Source of the DNA: Demequina flava | GTDB lineage: Bacteria; Actinomycetota; Actinomycetes; Actinomycetales; Demequinaceae | Direction: 5' to 3' | DNA length: 64,000 nucleotides | Assembly (NCBI RefSeq): GCF_000975035.1 | Contig: NZ_BBRA01000001.1 | Coordinates: forward strand, 1 to 64,000 | Shown: in pieces, positions 30,215 to 39,639 of the stretch | Numbering within the stretch: position 1 is the first letter of the stretch | Layout: every line of letters begins with the position of its first letter | Position numbers and translations under genes: made by a program | The notes under the pieces: model-generated | The model's database searches: none | Seen by the model: the letters and a program-made list of their open reading frames with translations, nothing else | What the model was told of the DNA's origin: nothing

Positions 30215-30826
30215 ATGGCTGACATGATCGATGACGATCCAGACCGGTCCGAGTTCGACAAGATGGTGGCCGGCGATTGGTTCCGCTATCGGCACGCCGG
30301 GCCAGAGCTGACGGACCGCACCGACGCCACTCAAGCCGCCTGCCGCGCCATCAACTCCGTCTACCCTGACTCCCCGCGGCGGGCCAATGAACTCATGCAC
30401 GAGTTGCTCGACTCGTGTGGTCACAATCTCGACTTTCGCCCGCCCATCTACATGGATTACGGCGAGCGCGTCCGCATTGGCGACGACGTCTTCATTAACG
30501 CGGGCCTATTGATCCTGGGCGGCGGGCTGGTCTCCATCGGTGCGAAGTGCCTCATTGGGCCCGACGTGCGGCTCTACACACCCAACCACGCCATGGATCC
30601 CGCAACTCGACGCGAGGGCTGGGAGCGCGCCCTCCCCATCACTGTCGAAGAGAACGTATGGATCGGTGGATCGGTCGTGGTGTGCCCGGGCGTGACGATT
30701 GGTCGCGACAGCGTGATTGGCGCCGGCTCCGTCGTGACGCGAGACGTGCCGCCCGGAGTCCTCGCCGCGGGCAATCCTGCACGCGTCATTCGCTCACTGA
30801 CGGACGACGACCGCGAGCGCCCGTAG
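30215..30826 (+). CDS. Maltose/galactoside O-acetyltransferase-like enzyme (LacA/Maa family)
   Basis: A 203 aa protein with the N-terminal Maa cap (FDKMVAGDWFRYRHAGPEL) and a left-handed beta-helix of hexapeptide repeats (VRIGDDVFINAGLLILGGGLVSIGAKCLIGPDVRL), including the catalytic-loop histidine in TPNHAMD. It transfers acetyl from acetyl-CoA to a sugar hydroxyl. The true sugar is unknown. Confidence 0.87.
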   Translation: MADMIDDDPDRSEFDKMVAGDWFRYRHAGPELTDRTDATQAACRAINSVYPDSPRRANELMHELLDSCGHNLDFRPPIYMDYGERVRIGDDVFINAGLLILGGGLVSIGAKCLIGPDVRLYTPNHAMDPATRREGWERALPITVEENVWIGGSVVVCPGVTIGRDSVIGAGSVVTRDVPPGVLAAGNPARVIRSLTDDDRERP

Positions 30827-30865
30827 CCTGCTGCCCCAACAAAGGCGATCCACAGACAGAGGTGA

Positions 30866-30900
30866 AGGGCCGATGCTGTGGTCACCACAGCATCGGCCCT
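30866..30900. repeat. 17-bp-arm hairpin made of two inverted motif copies
   Basis: AGGGCCGATGCTGTGGT and its exact reverse complement flank one base, between the convergent acetyltransferase and chitinase genes. With a one-base bulge the stem can extend further through GGTGA/TCACC. It has no T-run, but in this position it can act as a two-way terminator. Confidence 0.85.
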
Positions 30901-30982
30901 CACCAATCAACTGCTGACGTCCGGGGCGATGCGGACGGCACGAACGGGTCCGGCCCGGGCATCAGTCAGGTCAGCGGCGGCG

Positions 30983-32752
30983 CTATCCGCACAAGGCGCC
31001 GGCCTCCCATGCTCCCCAGGGCTTGGACCCAGGAGCGGTGTTGGTGTTCCACCACGACGAGGTGTGGTTGACACCTGCAAGCGAGACCACGTCACCGCGG
31101 GTGTACACCTCGGCAGAATCCCACGCGGGTGCACATTCCTCGAGCACGATCTCCGTTCCGGAAGATCCGCAGTCGCCGATGATGCTCCAGCCGTTGCTGG
31201 GGGCGGCACCCGGCTCCACGTTGCGTACCCACCAGTCGGCGCGATACTCGGCGCCGTCGTGCGAGACAACCTCACCGCTCGTGTAGACGCCCGCGGCAAA
31301 CCACCGTGCGGCGCAGTTGTCGGCGACAGTCGGCCCCGAGGCGGCGGCCGCGAACGCGTTCCCGGCTTCAGTCACGAGGTCGGCGTTCTTGTCTCCCGAC
31401 AGGTCCCACCACATCGCGCCACCGAAGTCACCTTCGGCAAGCCACATCGACTTTGCGCGGACAGACTGGGTGTCGTCATAGCTCCACCACTGATCGCCGT
31501 CGTAGCGCCATGAGGCGCCTGCGGCGGGATCGAAGTATCCATCGCCTAGGTTCTTGATCTCGTCGTAGGTGGCAGTCCCGGTGGCACCGGTTGCCGCGGT
31601 TCCGGCGATCTCGCCGTCGTCCACGCCTTCCCAGCCGTGACCGTAGATCGCCATACCAAGGTTGAGCTGCTCACCGGTGTAGCCCGCAGCCTTGTACGCG
31701 TTCATGAGGCCATCTGCAGCTAGTCCCCAGTTCGCGGTGGCCTGATCACCAGTGGGGTCTGCGGGGTCGACCGGCCAGTCGTAGGCGTGAAGGTTGCCCT
31801 GGTGCCCGGTCCGGCCCGCGACCCAGGTTCCGTGATAGTCGTAGCCCTGAACGTTGAGGAAGTCGAACGCCTCAACGGCGCGCGGATCAACCCAGCCACC
31901 GTTGGTGCGCGGGGCCCAGCCGGCAGGCGCAAAGCCCGTCAGCAGGTATTCCGCGTCGTTGGCCGCCTCGCGCTCGTCCAGCTGGGCACGGAACTCCTCG
32001 AGGAGTGACAGGAAGTTCTCCTTGTCGACGTCCGGCTTTGGCCTGGGGTGCTCGCCGTTGGCCGCCGGCCACTCCCAGTCGATGTCGATGCCGTCGAAGA
32101 TGCCGGCCGCGACGCCTTCGCCACCGAAGGTGCCGTCGACGGGCAGGTCGCCATCAATGTAGATATCGAGGCACGAGTCGACGAGACGCTCGCGACTCTC
32201 GGCAGTGAGCGATGCTTCAGAGAAGTTGTCCGACCAGGTCCAACCGCCGAGCGAAATGAGGATCTTGGTGTCGGGGTACTCCTCCTTCAGCTTGAGGAGC
32301 TGGTTGAAGTTACCCGCGAGCGCTTGGCCTTCCTTGTCGGCCTTGCCATCCACCGAGTCCTTCTTCGACACCAGGCGCTGATAGTCGTTCAGCGGGTCGC
32401 CTTCAATCTGACCGGGGTCCGGCGCATCGGCCGGGGCCTCGGCATCGGTGATGTCACACACCAGGTCGCTCGTGACATTTCCGAACGAATAGTTGATGTG
32501 GGTCAGGTGATCAATCGCACCCGAGTCGATAATGTCGGCCACTTGGTAGTCACGCCCGTCCTTGTTGGGGGCGTGCTGTTGGAAGTACCCGACCGACCTG
32601 TAGCCGTTGATGCCGTCGGGATCGCTGGCAGGTTCAGACGTCTGGGGTGCGGCCGATGCTGTGGTGGCCACCAGCGCGGTCACCCCCAGGGCGGCTGTGG
32701 TTGCCAGCGCGGTTGTTGATGTGCGCGCGATGCGCGATTTCCATGTGTGCAT
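30983..32752 (-). CDS. Secreted GH18 chitinase with two chitin-binding modules
   Basis: A 589 aa protein with a Sec signal peptide (hydrophobic ALATTAALGVTALVATTASA, cleavage near residue 34), a GH18 catalytic domain carrying DGIDIDWEWP (the D-x-x-D-x-D-x-E motif, Glu as acid/base), and two C-terminal ChiC/CBM5-12-type modules of about 48 residues each (WFAAGVYTSGEVVSHDG..., WDSAEVYTRGDVVSLAG...). It hydrolyses chitin outside the cell, mainly to chitobiose, which the phosphorylase encoded at 39.8 kb can use. Confidence 0.95.
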   Translation of the reverse strand: MHTWKSRIARTSTTALATTAALGVTALVATTASAAPQTSEPASDPDGINGYRSVGYFQQHAPNKDGRDYQVADIIDSGAIDHLTHINYSFGNVTSDLVCDITDAEAPADAPDPGQIEGDPLNDYQRLVSKKDSVDGKADKEGQALAGNFNQLLKLKEEYPDTKILISLGGWTWSDNFSEASLTAESRERLVDSCLDIYIDGDLPVDGTFGGEGVAAGIFDGIDIDWEWPAANGEHPRPKPDVDKENFLSLLEEFRAQLDEREAANDAEYLLTGFAPAGWAPRTNGGWVDPRAVEAFDFLNVQGYDYHGTWVAGRTGHQGNLHAYDWPVDPADPTGDQATANWGLAADGLMNAYKAAGYTGEQLNLGMAIYGHGWEGVDDGEIAGTAATGATGTATYDEIKNLGDGYFDPAAGASWRYDGDQWWSYDDTQSVRAKSMWLAEGDFGGAMWWDLSGDKNADLVTEAGNAFAAAASGPTVADNCAARWFAAGVYTSGEVVSHDGAEYRADWWVRNVEPGAAPSNGWSIIGDCGSSGTEIVLEECAPAWDSAEVYTRGDVVSLAGVNHTSSWWNTNTAPGSKPWGAWEAGALCG

Positions 32753-32838
32753 TGATCAGGCCTCGTTGCTCTGTTCAGTCCCATTGCGGGGGATCCATCA
32801 CGGACTCTCGAACGCTAGCCAGACCAACGGCACGCTGT

Positions 32839-32860
32839 AGATACGGGAAATCACGTATCT
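32839..32860. promoter_or_regulatory. Inverted repeat upstream of the chitinase gene
   Basis: AGATACG and CGTATCT are separated by 8 bases, about 85 bases upstream of the chitinase ATG. TATCTA in the right arm on the minus strand could serve as a -10. A regulator site is likely; its regulator is unknown. Confidence 0.4.
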
Positions 32861-32929
32861 TGTCCGTTTTGTGCGGAGACGCGTCTCACTTTCCGCACGC
32901 TCGTTGCACTCTTTGCGACACCTGGGCCC

Positions 32930-33358
32930 CTACGAGTACGCCTGAACCCGTCCCGCGTGGCGAGCCATCTCCGCCAGGATCTCGAGATCGACGTCCTCGA
33001 CACTCTTGAAACTGATCGAGGCTGCACCGACTTTCGTCTTCCCCAGACGCGGCCCATACTCCTTCGACAGGTACTGGCGGCCGTCTGCGGCATTCACGTA
33101 CAGGCTCACGTAGTCCTTCTGCCGCGCGAGCCCAATCAGAAACCACTCCACGTCCGCGCCACGCGGGCGCGGCTGCGTGATGTCGCCGTAGCCGATGATC
33201 GCCTGCTCCGACCCACCCCAGAAGATTCCGCGCCACAGCGTGCGCGTCCCATCTGGCAGCGCAGCCACGATCACCGCGTCGATGGCAGTCAAGGTGCCAT
33301 CCGCGTCGCTGTCCCCCTGTGCCAAGAACTCATCGACGGATTCTGCGGTGCGCTCCAT
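32930..33358 (-). CDS. DUF1801-family protein
   Basis: A 142 aa protein resembling the DUF1801/YdhG group (ESVDEFLAQGDSDADGTLTAIDAVIVAALP..., FLIGLARQKDYVSLYVN, and GKTKVGAASISFKSVEDVDLEILAEM at the C-terminus). These are small cytosolic proteins of a YjbR/frataxin-like fold with no firm biochemical role. It diverges from the CNNM genes. Confidence 0.75.
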   Translation of the reverse strand: MERTAESVDEFLAQGDSDADGTLTAIDAVIVAALPDGTRTLWRGIFWGGSEQAIIGYGDITQPRPRGADVEWFLIGLARQKDYVSLYVNAADGRQYLSKEYGPRLGKTKVGAASISFKSVEDVDLEILAEMARHAGRVQAYS

Positions 33359-33422
33359 GGGTCAGACCTCTCATCGCGGACGTCACGAACTACATCTCGC
33401 ACAAGGGTACGGAACCCACCCG

Positions 33423-33457
33423 TTGTACGTGCTTGACCCCGCCCATTTCCCGTACAA
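33423..33457. promoter_or_regulatory. Inverted repeat over a -10 candidate upstream of the CNNM genes
   Basis: TTGTACG (33423-33429) and CGTACAA (33451-33457) face each other across 21 bases. The right arm contains most of the TACAAT hexamer at 33453-33458. A TTGACC lies 14 bases upstream of that hexamer, shorter than ideal. Confidence 0.35.
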
Positions 33458-33464
33458 TCCATCC

Positions 33465-33620
33465 ATGCCCGACGGCCATAGTCCGAAGCGCCAGCCCGCA
33501 GCGATCACGCGCGGCCTGGCGCCTGCCCTCATCCCTCTGTCACGCGACGCTGCCTGCCCTGATGCCACGAGCATCGGCCCGGCGCGGTGCTCCATCGATT
33601 CGGTGGGTCTGATCGCATGA
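33465..33620 (+). CDS. Possible 51-codon upstream reading frame coupled to the CNNM gene
   Basis: It begins at ATG six bases after TACAAT, as a leaderless message would, and its TGA overlaps the downstream ATG as ATGA at 33617-33620. The product (MPDGHSPKRQPAAITRG...) matches nothing I know, and the frame contains a motif copy at 33570. It may be only an untranslated leader. Confidence 0.25.
   Translation: MPDGHSPKRQPAAITRGLAPALIPLSRDAACPDATSIGPARCSIDSVGLIA
33570..33580 (-). repeat. Motif copy AGCATCGGCCC upstream of the CNNM gene
   Basis: It lies 37 bases before the start of the first CNNM gene, inside the possible upstream frame. Confidence 0.6.
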
Positions 33621-35002
33621 CCACTGCCGGCATCCTGCTTGTGCTCGCGGTGCTGCTGATCGCCGCCAACGCATTGTTCGTCGCTGCGGAGTTCGCCTTC
33701 GTCACCGTGGACCGCCCGACCGTCGACAAGGCGGTCAAGTCCGGTGACAAGCGCGCCAAGTCCCTTCAGTTGGGCTTGCGCACGCTCTCCACCGAACTCT
33801 CCGGCGCTCAACTCGGTATTACTGTCACGAGCCTGCTCGTCGGATTCATCGCCGAGCCATCGCTTGCAACCCTCATGCGGCCCGCACTCGAGGCCACCGG
33901 CATGCCCGATGGCACAGTCCTCGCGGTGTCGTTCACGGCCGCGTTCATCATTGCCACCGGCACGCAGATGGTCTTTGGCGAACTCGTTCCCAAGAACTGG
34001 GCGATTGCGGAGCCGATGCGTGTGGGTCGCGCCGTATCCGGCCTGCAGCGCGGCTTCACGTGGTTCGCGGGCCCGCTCATTCGTTTCCTCAACGGCTCCG
34101 CGAACTGGCTGGTACGCCGCATGGGCATCGAGCCCGTGGAGGAGTTGGCTTCCGCGCGATCTGCGCAGGAGTTTGAGTCGCTGGCGAACCGTTCTGCGGC
34201 ACAGGGCAAGTTGGACCCTCGCGTGGCGACTCGCTTGTCACGCGCCGCAGAAATGCGTGAGCGGACCGCCTCCGACGCCATGACGCCGCGCACCCGCGTG
34301 ACGTTCGTTGAGGCCGATGACACGGTCGCGGATGTCTTGGCGCTCGCGGCCCGCACGGGTCACGCCCGCTTCCCCGTCGTGGGTGAAGACGTCGACGACA
34401 TCGTGGGCGTCGCTCACTTCAAGAAGGCGCTGGCCGTGCCCGCGCGTCAGCGCAAGAGCATGACGGTCCGCGAGATCTCCATGAAGGTCGAGTCGGTTCC
34501 GTCAACCATGCCGCTGTCTGCGGTGCTCGAGGCGCTGCGCCGTGGCTCGCAGATCGCCGTAGTCGTTGACGAATACGGCGGCACGGACGGCATCGTGACG
34601 CTCGAGGACCTGGTCGAAGAGATCGTGGGCGAGATTGAGGACGAGCAGGACCGTCCTCTCGCGCGTCACCGCGAGATCGACGAAGGCAAGTGGTCGCTGT
34701 CCGGCCTGCTGCGTCCCGACGAAGCGGGCGACATCATGGGCTTCGATCTGCCTGAAGCCCGCGAGTCCGACACCCTCGGCGGATTGCTCACTGAGCACCT
34801 CGAGCGCTTCCCCCAGCTTGGCGACCAGGTCACGGTCGAGGCCCGAGATGAGAAGCACCGCGACGAAGACGACATCCCAACACCCGTCGATGTCCGCATC
34901 ACCGTCACCCGCCTGGATGGCCACCGCGTTGACCGCGTGATGCTGGAGGCGATGCCGCGCGACGATGACGACGACGAGGATGAGGAGGACGACAATGTCT
35001 GA
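33617..35002 (+). CDS. CNNM/CorC-HlyC family membrane protein
   Basis: A 461 aa protein with a CNNM transmembrane domain (about residues 5-190, [17 protein letters not shown]), tandem CBS domains ([19 protein letters not shown], then [22 protein letters not shown]) and a C-terminal CorC/HlyC domain ([25 protein letters not shown]). It ends in a run of Asp/Glu. Family members are Mg2+ (or Co2+) transport or efflux proteins, older name hemolysin. It overlaps the next gene by 8 bases. Confidence 0.9.
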   Translation: MTTAGILLVLAVLLIAANALFVAAEFAFVTVDRPTVDKAVKSGDKRAKSLQLGLRTLSTELSGAQLGITVTSLLVGFIAEPSLATLMRPALEATGMPDGTVLAVSFTAAFIIATGTQMVFGELVPKNWAIAEPMRVGRAVSGLQRGFTWFAGPLIRFLNGSANWLVRRMGIEPVEELASARSAQEFESLANRSAAQGKLDPRVATRLSRAAEMRERTASDAMTPRTRVTFVEADDTVADVLALAARTGHARFPVVGEDVDDIVGVAHFKKALAVPARQRKSMTVREISMKVESVPSTMPLSAVLEALRRGSQIAVVVDEYGGTDGIVTLEDLVEEIVGEIEDEQDRPLARHREIDEGKWSLSGLLRPDEAGDIMGFDLPEARESDTLGGLLTEHLERFPQLGDQVTVEARDEKHRDEDDIPTPVDVRITVTRLDGHRVDRVMLEAMPRDDDDDEDEEDDNV

Positions 35003-36041
35003 CGGAGTAGCAATCCTCATCGCCGTTGCCCTATTGATCGGTAACGCTTTCTTTGTGGGCGCGGAGTTCGCGCTCGTATCCGCCCGTCGCACGCAGGTTG
35101 AGCCGTACGCCGCCGAAGGTTCGTGGTCCGCGCGCATCACCGTGCGAGCGATGGAACGCGTATCGCTGATGATGGCCGGCGCGCAGCTGGGCATCACGAT
35201 GTGTTCGCTGGGTCTCGGTGCCATTGGTGAGCCTGCCGTGGCGCATCAGCTCGAGAAGCCGCTCGCTGCCATCGGTATCGAGGGCGCGTGGCTGCATGGC
35301 ATCGCGTTCGGTATCGCGCTGGCGATCGTCGTGTTCCTGCACATGGTGCTGGGCGAGATGGTCCCCAAGAACATCTCACTCGCAAACCCCGAGCGCATGG
35401 CAATGCTGCTCGCTCCCCCGCTGTATGGCATTGTGTGGATCCTGAAGCCTGTGATTTGGGCACTCAACTGGATCGCCAACTGCGTACTGAAGTTGCTGCG
35501 AGTGGAGCCTAAGGAAGAGGTTGAGTCCGCGTTTAGCGCCGATCAGGTTGCGGCCTTTGTCGCCGAGTCGCGCGACGAAGGCCTCCTCGATGACGAAGAG
35601 CATCAGGTGCTTTCCGGCTCCTTGACGCTGTCCTTCGAGACTGTCGAGACCGTCACCACGCCGTGTGAGGAGCTCGAAACTCTTCCCGCGGACGTCACGC
35701 CGCAGCGCGCGCAGAAGACCTCGCTCAAGACTGGCTTCTCTCGCTTCCCCGTGATGAACGACGACGGCGACTACGTCGGATACCTGCACCTCAAGGACTT
35801 CGTTGAGGTCCCGCGTGGCGGCGCTACAAAGCCGGTTCCACCGGAGGCTATCCGGCCTCTGACAACCATTCCGGCCGATGCCTCACTTGAGTCCGCGCTC
35901 ACCGCCATGCAGGCGCGCGGTACCCACATCGCGCTCGTCGTGAAGGACGGCAACGTGATGGGCGCCGCGATGCTCGAGGACGTCATCGAACGGCTCGTGG
36001 GCGAAGTGGTCGATGCGGGGCAGCTCGTCGCGAACGACTAG
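34995..36041 (+). CDS. Second CNNM-family membrane protein with CBS domains
   Basis: A 348 aa paralogue with a CNNM membrane domain (IAVALLIGNAFFVGAEFALVSARRTQ) and a CBS pair, but the C-terminal CorC_HlyC domain is missing, so it is about 110 residues shorter than its neighbour. ATG at 34995 follows GAGGAGG inside the end of the first gene, so translation is coupled. The two probably form a heteromeric divalent-cation transporter. Confidence 0.88.
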   Translation: MSDGVAILIAVALLIGNAFFVGAEFALVSARRTQVEPYAAEGSWSARITVRAMERVSLMMAGAQLGITMCSLGLGAIGEPAVAHQLEKPLAAIGIEGAWLHGIAFGIALAIVVFLHMVLGEMVPKNISLANPERMAMLLAPPLYGIVWILKPVIWALNWIANCVLKLLRVEPKEEVESAFSADQVAAFVAESRDEGLLDDEEHQVLSGSLTLSFETVETVTTPCEELETLPADVTPQRAQKTSLKTGFSRFPVMNDDGDYVGYLHLKDFVEVPRGGATKPVPPEAIRPLTTIPADASLESALTAMQARGTHIALVVKDGNVMGAAMLEDVIERLVGEVVDAGQLVAND

Positions 36042-36061
36042 GTCGTGTGGTGGTGCCTCTG

Positions 36062-36217
36062 TTACCTGGCGTTTGGATCGGGTAGCGGTTCGTCGTCGCC
36101 GCCCGTGGGCATGTCATCGCGTTCGGGCTTGGCACGCAGGAACAAGATCGATGCGATGAGGCCTCCCCACACCACGGCGAGGGTCACAACCATGAGGATG
36201 ATGGCGCCGGTACTCAT
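36062..36217 (-). CDS. metS: Small subunit of NSS-type methionine/alanine transporter
   Basis: A 51 aa single-span protein (MSTGAIILMVVTLAVVWGGLIASILFL, then a charged tail). It overlaps the transporter stop as ATGA. In Corynebacterium the tiny MetS is required with MetP for methionine and alanine uptake, and this pair has the same layout. Confidence 0.83.
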   Translation of the reverse strand: MSTGAIILMVVTLAVVWGGLIASILFLRAKPERDDMPTGGDDEPLPDPNAR

Positions 36218-37851
36218 CGCGTCTCCTTTGCGGGGGTCGTGTCGTGGTCTGGCGGCGAACTGAGCCCGAGTTGTTCGCGCGTAGGCCACGCCACAAAGTC
36301 ATCGGTGCCGCGCGCCCACTTGATTGTCGGCATGACCAGGGCCGCCACGACGATGAACGCGAGCGTCCCCCAGCCGAAGACGCCCAGGTACCACGTCGGG
36401 TAGCCCTCATAGCCTTCCGAGACGAGCGTGATGACCTTGTCGACGAACATGTACATCAGCAGCACCGCCACGAGTGATGTGACGACGAGCCACACCCTGC
36501 CGACCTTCATCGTGGACACCGCTGACAGGTGACGCGCGAGTTCTTCGCCACGGCGCCCGAACCACATCACCACCACAACCATCAGGAATGCGCCGGCCAC
36601 GATGCCAAGCTGATTCGACCATTGATCCAACGTGTCCAGGAGGTACAGCCCGGTTGTAGTACCGAAGCCGACCAACGACACGATGGCCATCGGGATGCAG
36701 ATCCACAACGCCGTGCGGCGGACGTTGAGGTTGAACTTTTCCTGGATGGCGGAGAGCACGACTTGCAAGACCGAGACAAGTGACGTCATTCCGGCGAGCA
36801 AGAGCGACCCAAAGAACAGCGCACCGAAGATCGCTCCCCCGGGCATTTGCGCGATCACGGCTGGGAATGTGATGAAAGACAGCGTGATCCCGGTCAGGCC
36901 CTCGAGCTCGGATACGGAGACGCCTTGCTGGGCGGCGAGGAAGCCGATGGTTGAGAACACGCCGATGCCCGCGAGCATCTCGAACGACGAGTTACTGAAC
37001 GCCACGACGAGGCCCGGGCCAGTCACGTTGGAACGGCGCTTACGGTACGAGGCGTAGGTGATCATGATGCCGTAGGCGATCGACAACGAGAAGAAGATCT
37101 GCCCGTACGCGGCGATCCACACGGCGGGGTCTCCCAGTGCCGCGAAGTCCGGGCTGAAGAGCGCGTCAAGCCCGTCTGCGGCGCCTTCGAGGAAGAGCGC
37201 TCGCGCCACCAACGCAGTGAACGTCACGACCAGCAGCGGGATCGCAATGATGTTGAGCTTCTCGATCCCCTTGGTCACGCCGAGCGCCAGGACGACGATC
37301 GTGACCACCCAGATCGCAGCCAAGGGCCACAGTACCCCGGGAACGAAGTCGAGGCTGAAGCCAGGATCCGCGGCTTGCAGGTATGTCCCCGTGAAGAACC
37401 CTGCGGGGTCCTCGGCGTAGGCCAGGTTGAAGCTGAAGAAGAAGTACGACAGCGCCCACGCAATGATCACCGTGTAATACAGGCCGATGATGAAACACAC
37501 AGCGACGTGCCACCACCCCACAGCCTCTCCACCCTTGGCCGCACGCTTCAGCGACAGCGGCGACGACCCTCGGAAACGGTGTCCGAGAGCGTGGTCCAGG
37601 AAAAGGATGGGGATTCCCGCCGTGATCAGCGCGATCAGGTAGGGGATCATGAACGCTCCCCCGCCGTTGTCGTACGCCTCGCCTGGGAATCGCCAAATGT
37701 TCCCTAGTCCGACTGCGGAACCGACTGCGGCAAGGATGAAGGCGGTTTGACCCGACCACGCCTCGCGTTTTGGACGCGCCGCTGTCGAGCCGCCTGCGGA
37801 GCCGCCTGTGGAGTTGCTCGCCGGAGGTGGTGCTTCTTCGTCGCCAGACAT
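36214..37851 (-). CDS. metP: Sodium-dependent NSS/SNF transporter, methionine/alanine type
   Basis: A 545 aa neurotransmitter:sodium symporter-family protein with about 12 helices. The N-terminal helix AVGSAVGLGNIWRFPG contains the conserved unwound Na+ and substrate site. The overlap with metS points to amino acid import (Met/Ala). The N-terminal tail is short and polar. Confidence 0.87.
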   Translation of the reverse strand: MSGDEEAPPPASNSTGGSAGGSTAARPKREAWSGQTAFILAAVGSAVGLGNIWRFPGEAYDNGGGAFMIPYLIALITAGIPILFLDHALGHRFRGSSPLSLKRAAKGGEAVGWWHVAVCFIIGLYYTVIIAWALSYFFFSFNLAYAEDPAGFFTGTYLQAADPGFSLDFVPGVLWPLAAIWVVTIVVLALGVTKGIEKLNIIAIPLLVVTFTALVARALFLEGAADGLDALFSPDFAALGDPAVWIAAYGQIFFSLSIAYGIMITYASYRKRRSNVTGPGLVVAFSNSSFEMLAGIGVFSTIGFLAAQQGVSVSELEGLTGITLSFITFPAVIAQMPGGAIFGALFFGSLLLAGMTSLVSVLQVVLSAIQEKFNLNVRRTALWICIPMAIVSLVGFGTTTGLYLLDTLDQWSNQLGIVAGAFLMVVVVMWFGRRGEELARHLSAVSTMKVGRVWLVVTSLVAVLLMYMFVDKVITLVSEGYEGYPTWYLGVFGWGTLAFIVVAALVMPTIKWARGTDDFVAWPTREQLGLSSPPDHDTTPAKETR

Positions 37852-38085
37852 CGCCGTCCCTCTCGCTTGCTATCGCTGCCACGCAAACACTGTTGCTGCC
37901 AGGGCTATCGACCATACGTCGCCGATATCGCTCCACCGTAGCGCGCGACGCCCGCTGGGGTCCTGCTGGGCGCCGCGCCTCGGGGCCACCCACGGCCAGC
38001 GCGGTCTCTGTCAGGTATCGACTCACTCGGACTGATGGAGTCGCTGACGAACTACCCCCTGACGCACTGACGCAGGAGCGAGCAC

Positions 38086-39639
38086 TCACGGCGCGGAGAA
38101 CTCAAGCTCCGACGAAGTCGAGAACATTGATGAATACGCACACAGCGACCGTTGCGCGCGTACTGCCACGTCCCGTCGCTCATCGCCTCGCGACCGTTGA
38201 TGTCGTGCTGTGTGAATCGAATCTCGCGGCGGCGGATCCGGTGGAATCCCTGGATCAGGCTCGCGGATGTCTATCGCCCGCACCCCACCGGCAATCGGTC
38301 GGCGGCGAGGGTCGATCTGGGTTGGTGGAATGAAACTCACACTCGTAGCGGTGGCGACGATGTCCCATCCATATCGATGGATGTCATGGTGACAACGGGT
38401 GCAGAGCATGACGCCGTTGTCGAGGTTGGACAGACCACCCCGAGACCACCAGGTGATGTGGTGCGCCTCGCAATGCTCGGGAGGCGCATGGCACTTTGCA
38501 CAGCCCCCATCCCGCTCAAGCAGAGCCAGCCTCTGAGCGCGCGAAAACACACGTACATGCCGCCCAAGGTCGAGCACTTCGCCGTCCTTACCGAGAACCT
38601 CGGGAATGATTCCGGCGTCACCGGCCAGGCGGCGCAGTTGACCCACAGAAACGGGAGCGTCGATGCCGTCGATTGTGCCAATGCCGTCGTCACCCTCGAT
38701 GTCGGAAACGTTCATTCGCACCACAATCGAGGTGCGCACGCCCGAGCGGTCCATCTGCTGGCATCCGGCTGCATGGCGCGCAAGTGTGTGGAGAGCGTCG
38801 GCGCGCATCTGTCCGACCGTGCGCTGGTCAGCCTCAGCGGGATCTGAATCCCTCCGAGCGCGGAAGTCTTGAGTCACCATCTGCTCAATCGCATTGATGA
38901 TGGGAGCCGCAGTCACCGCGTCCATCTGTCCGTGAAAGCGCACCATCCCCCGGTGGTCCTGCTTCCACGCCACGTACCGCTCGTCGTACTGCTCACGCTC
39001 GCGACGCTGCCGTCCCTCACGGTTCGCGCGTGCCAACGCGGTGGCGACCATCTTTTGCACCTCATGCGCTGACAGACCGACGGCCTTGCCAACAAGCCGC
39101 GCCTCGAGCTCGGCGACAGCCTGAGGGTCCAGGTCTTGCGCCGCCTCGTTGAGCGCCTGAACGACGGTCCCGGCAGCCTCCACTGAGAGTTCGCCTGACA
39201 CCTGAGCCTGAGCTACGCGCGGATACTTCACAGACCGCGCAGCACGAGGCCTGGCCGCGTCACGTTCGGCGTCCGCGGGCTCACCACCGCCAAGAAGTCC
39301 CGGCGACTCCGCGACAGGAGCCACGGGCGTAAACGCGTCGCCGGCTTGTATGGTTCGCTTTGCGCGCCCAGCGGTCCCACCTGACCGCTTCGCAATCATC
39401 TTCCCCGCATCTCCGAAGCCTTCGCGGCGTGCGAATCCACCATCCGGGCTACCGGGCGCGGAGCGGCGCGAAATCTCACCCGCAAACCAGGAGTTCAACG
39501 CACCCGCAACCCGTTCCAAACGTGCCGCAGATGCCTGCCCATCACGCAGTTCATCCCGCGACAGCGCCGACGCATCGCCGTCGATGACCGCACTCACCAG
39601 TGCGATTACCCGGTCGATCTCTGCGACGTCGCTTGCCAT
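38086..39639 (-). CDS. DUF222/HNH endonuclease domain protein (13E12 type)
   Basis: About 517 aa: a DUF222 helical domain in the N-terminal two thirds and a C-terminal HNH nuclease (CAKCHAPPEHCEAHHITWWSRGG...DNGVMLCTRCHHDIH) with paired CxxC zinc ligands. These are abundant, often multicopy, actinobacterial proteins of unknown role, and were formerly linked to REP13E12 elements. A TTG start 12 bases upstream (39651) is possible. I see no flanking att-like repeats. Confidence 0.85.
   Translation of the reverse strand: MASDVAEIDRVIALVSAVIDGDASALSRDELRDGQASAARLERVAGALNSWFAGEISRRSAPGSPDGGFARREGFGDAGKMIAKRSGGTAGRAKRTIQAGDAFTPVAPVAESPGLLGGGEPADAERDAARPRAARSVKYPRVAQAQVSGELSVEAAGTVVQALNEAAQDLDPQAVAELEARLVGKAVGLSAHEVQKMVATALARANREGRQRREREQYDERYVAWKQDHRGMVRFHGQMDAVTAAPIINAIEQMVTQDFRARRDSDPAEADQRTVGQMRADALHTLARHAAGCQQMDRSGVRTSIVVRMNVSDIEGDDGIGTIDGIDAPVSVGQLRRLAGDAGIIPEVLGKDGEVLDLGRHVRVFSRAQRLALLERDGGCAKCHAPPEHCEAHHITWWSRGGLSNLDNGVMLCTRCHHDIHRYGWDIVATATSVSFIPPTQIDPRRRPIAGGVRAIDIREPDPGIPPDPPPRDSIHTARHQRSRGDERRDVAVRAQRSLCAYSSMFSTSSELEFSAP

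Noticed and set aside
38086-39639. The DUF222/HNH protein as part of a mobile element
   Set aside because: No terminal repeats, integrase or att-like duplications are seen around it. Such genes are common solitary chromosomal genes in actinobacteria.
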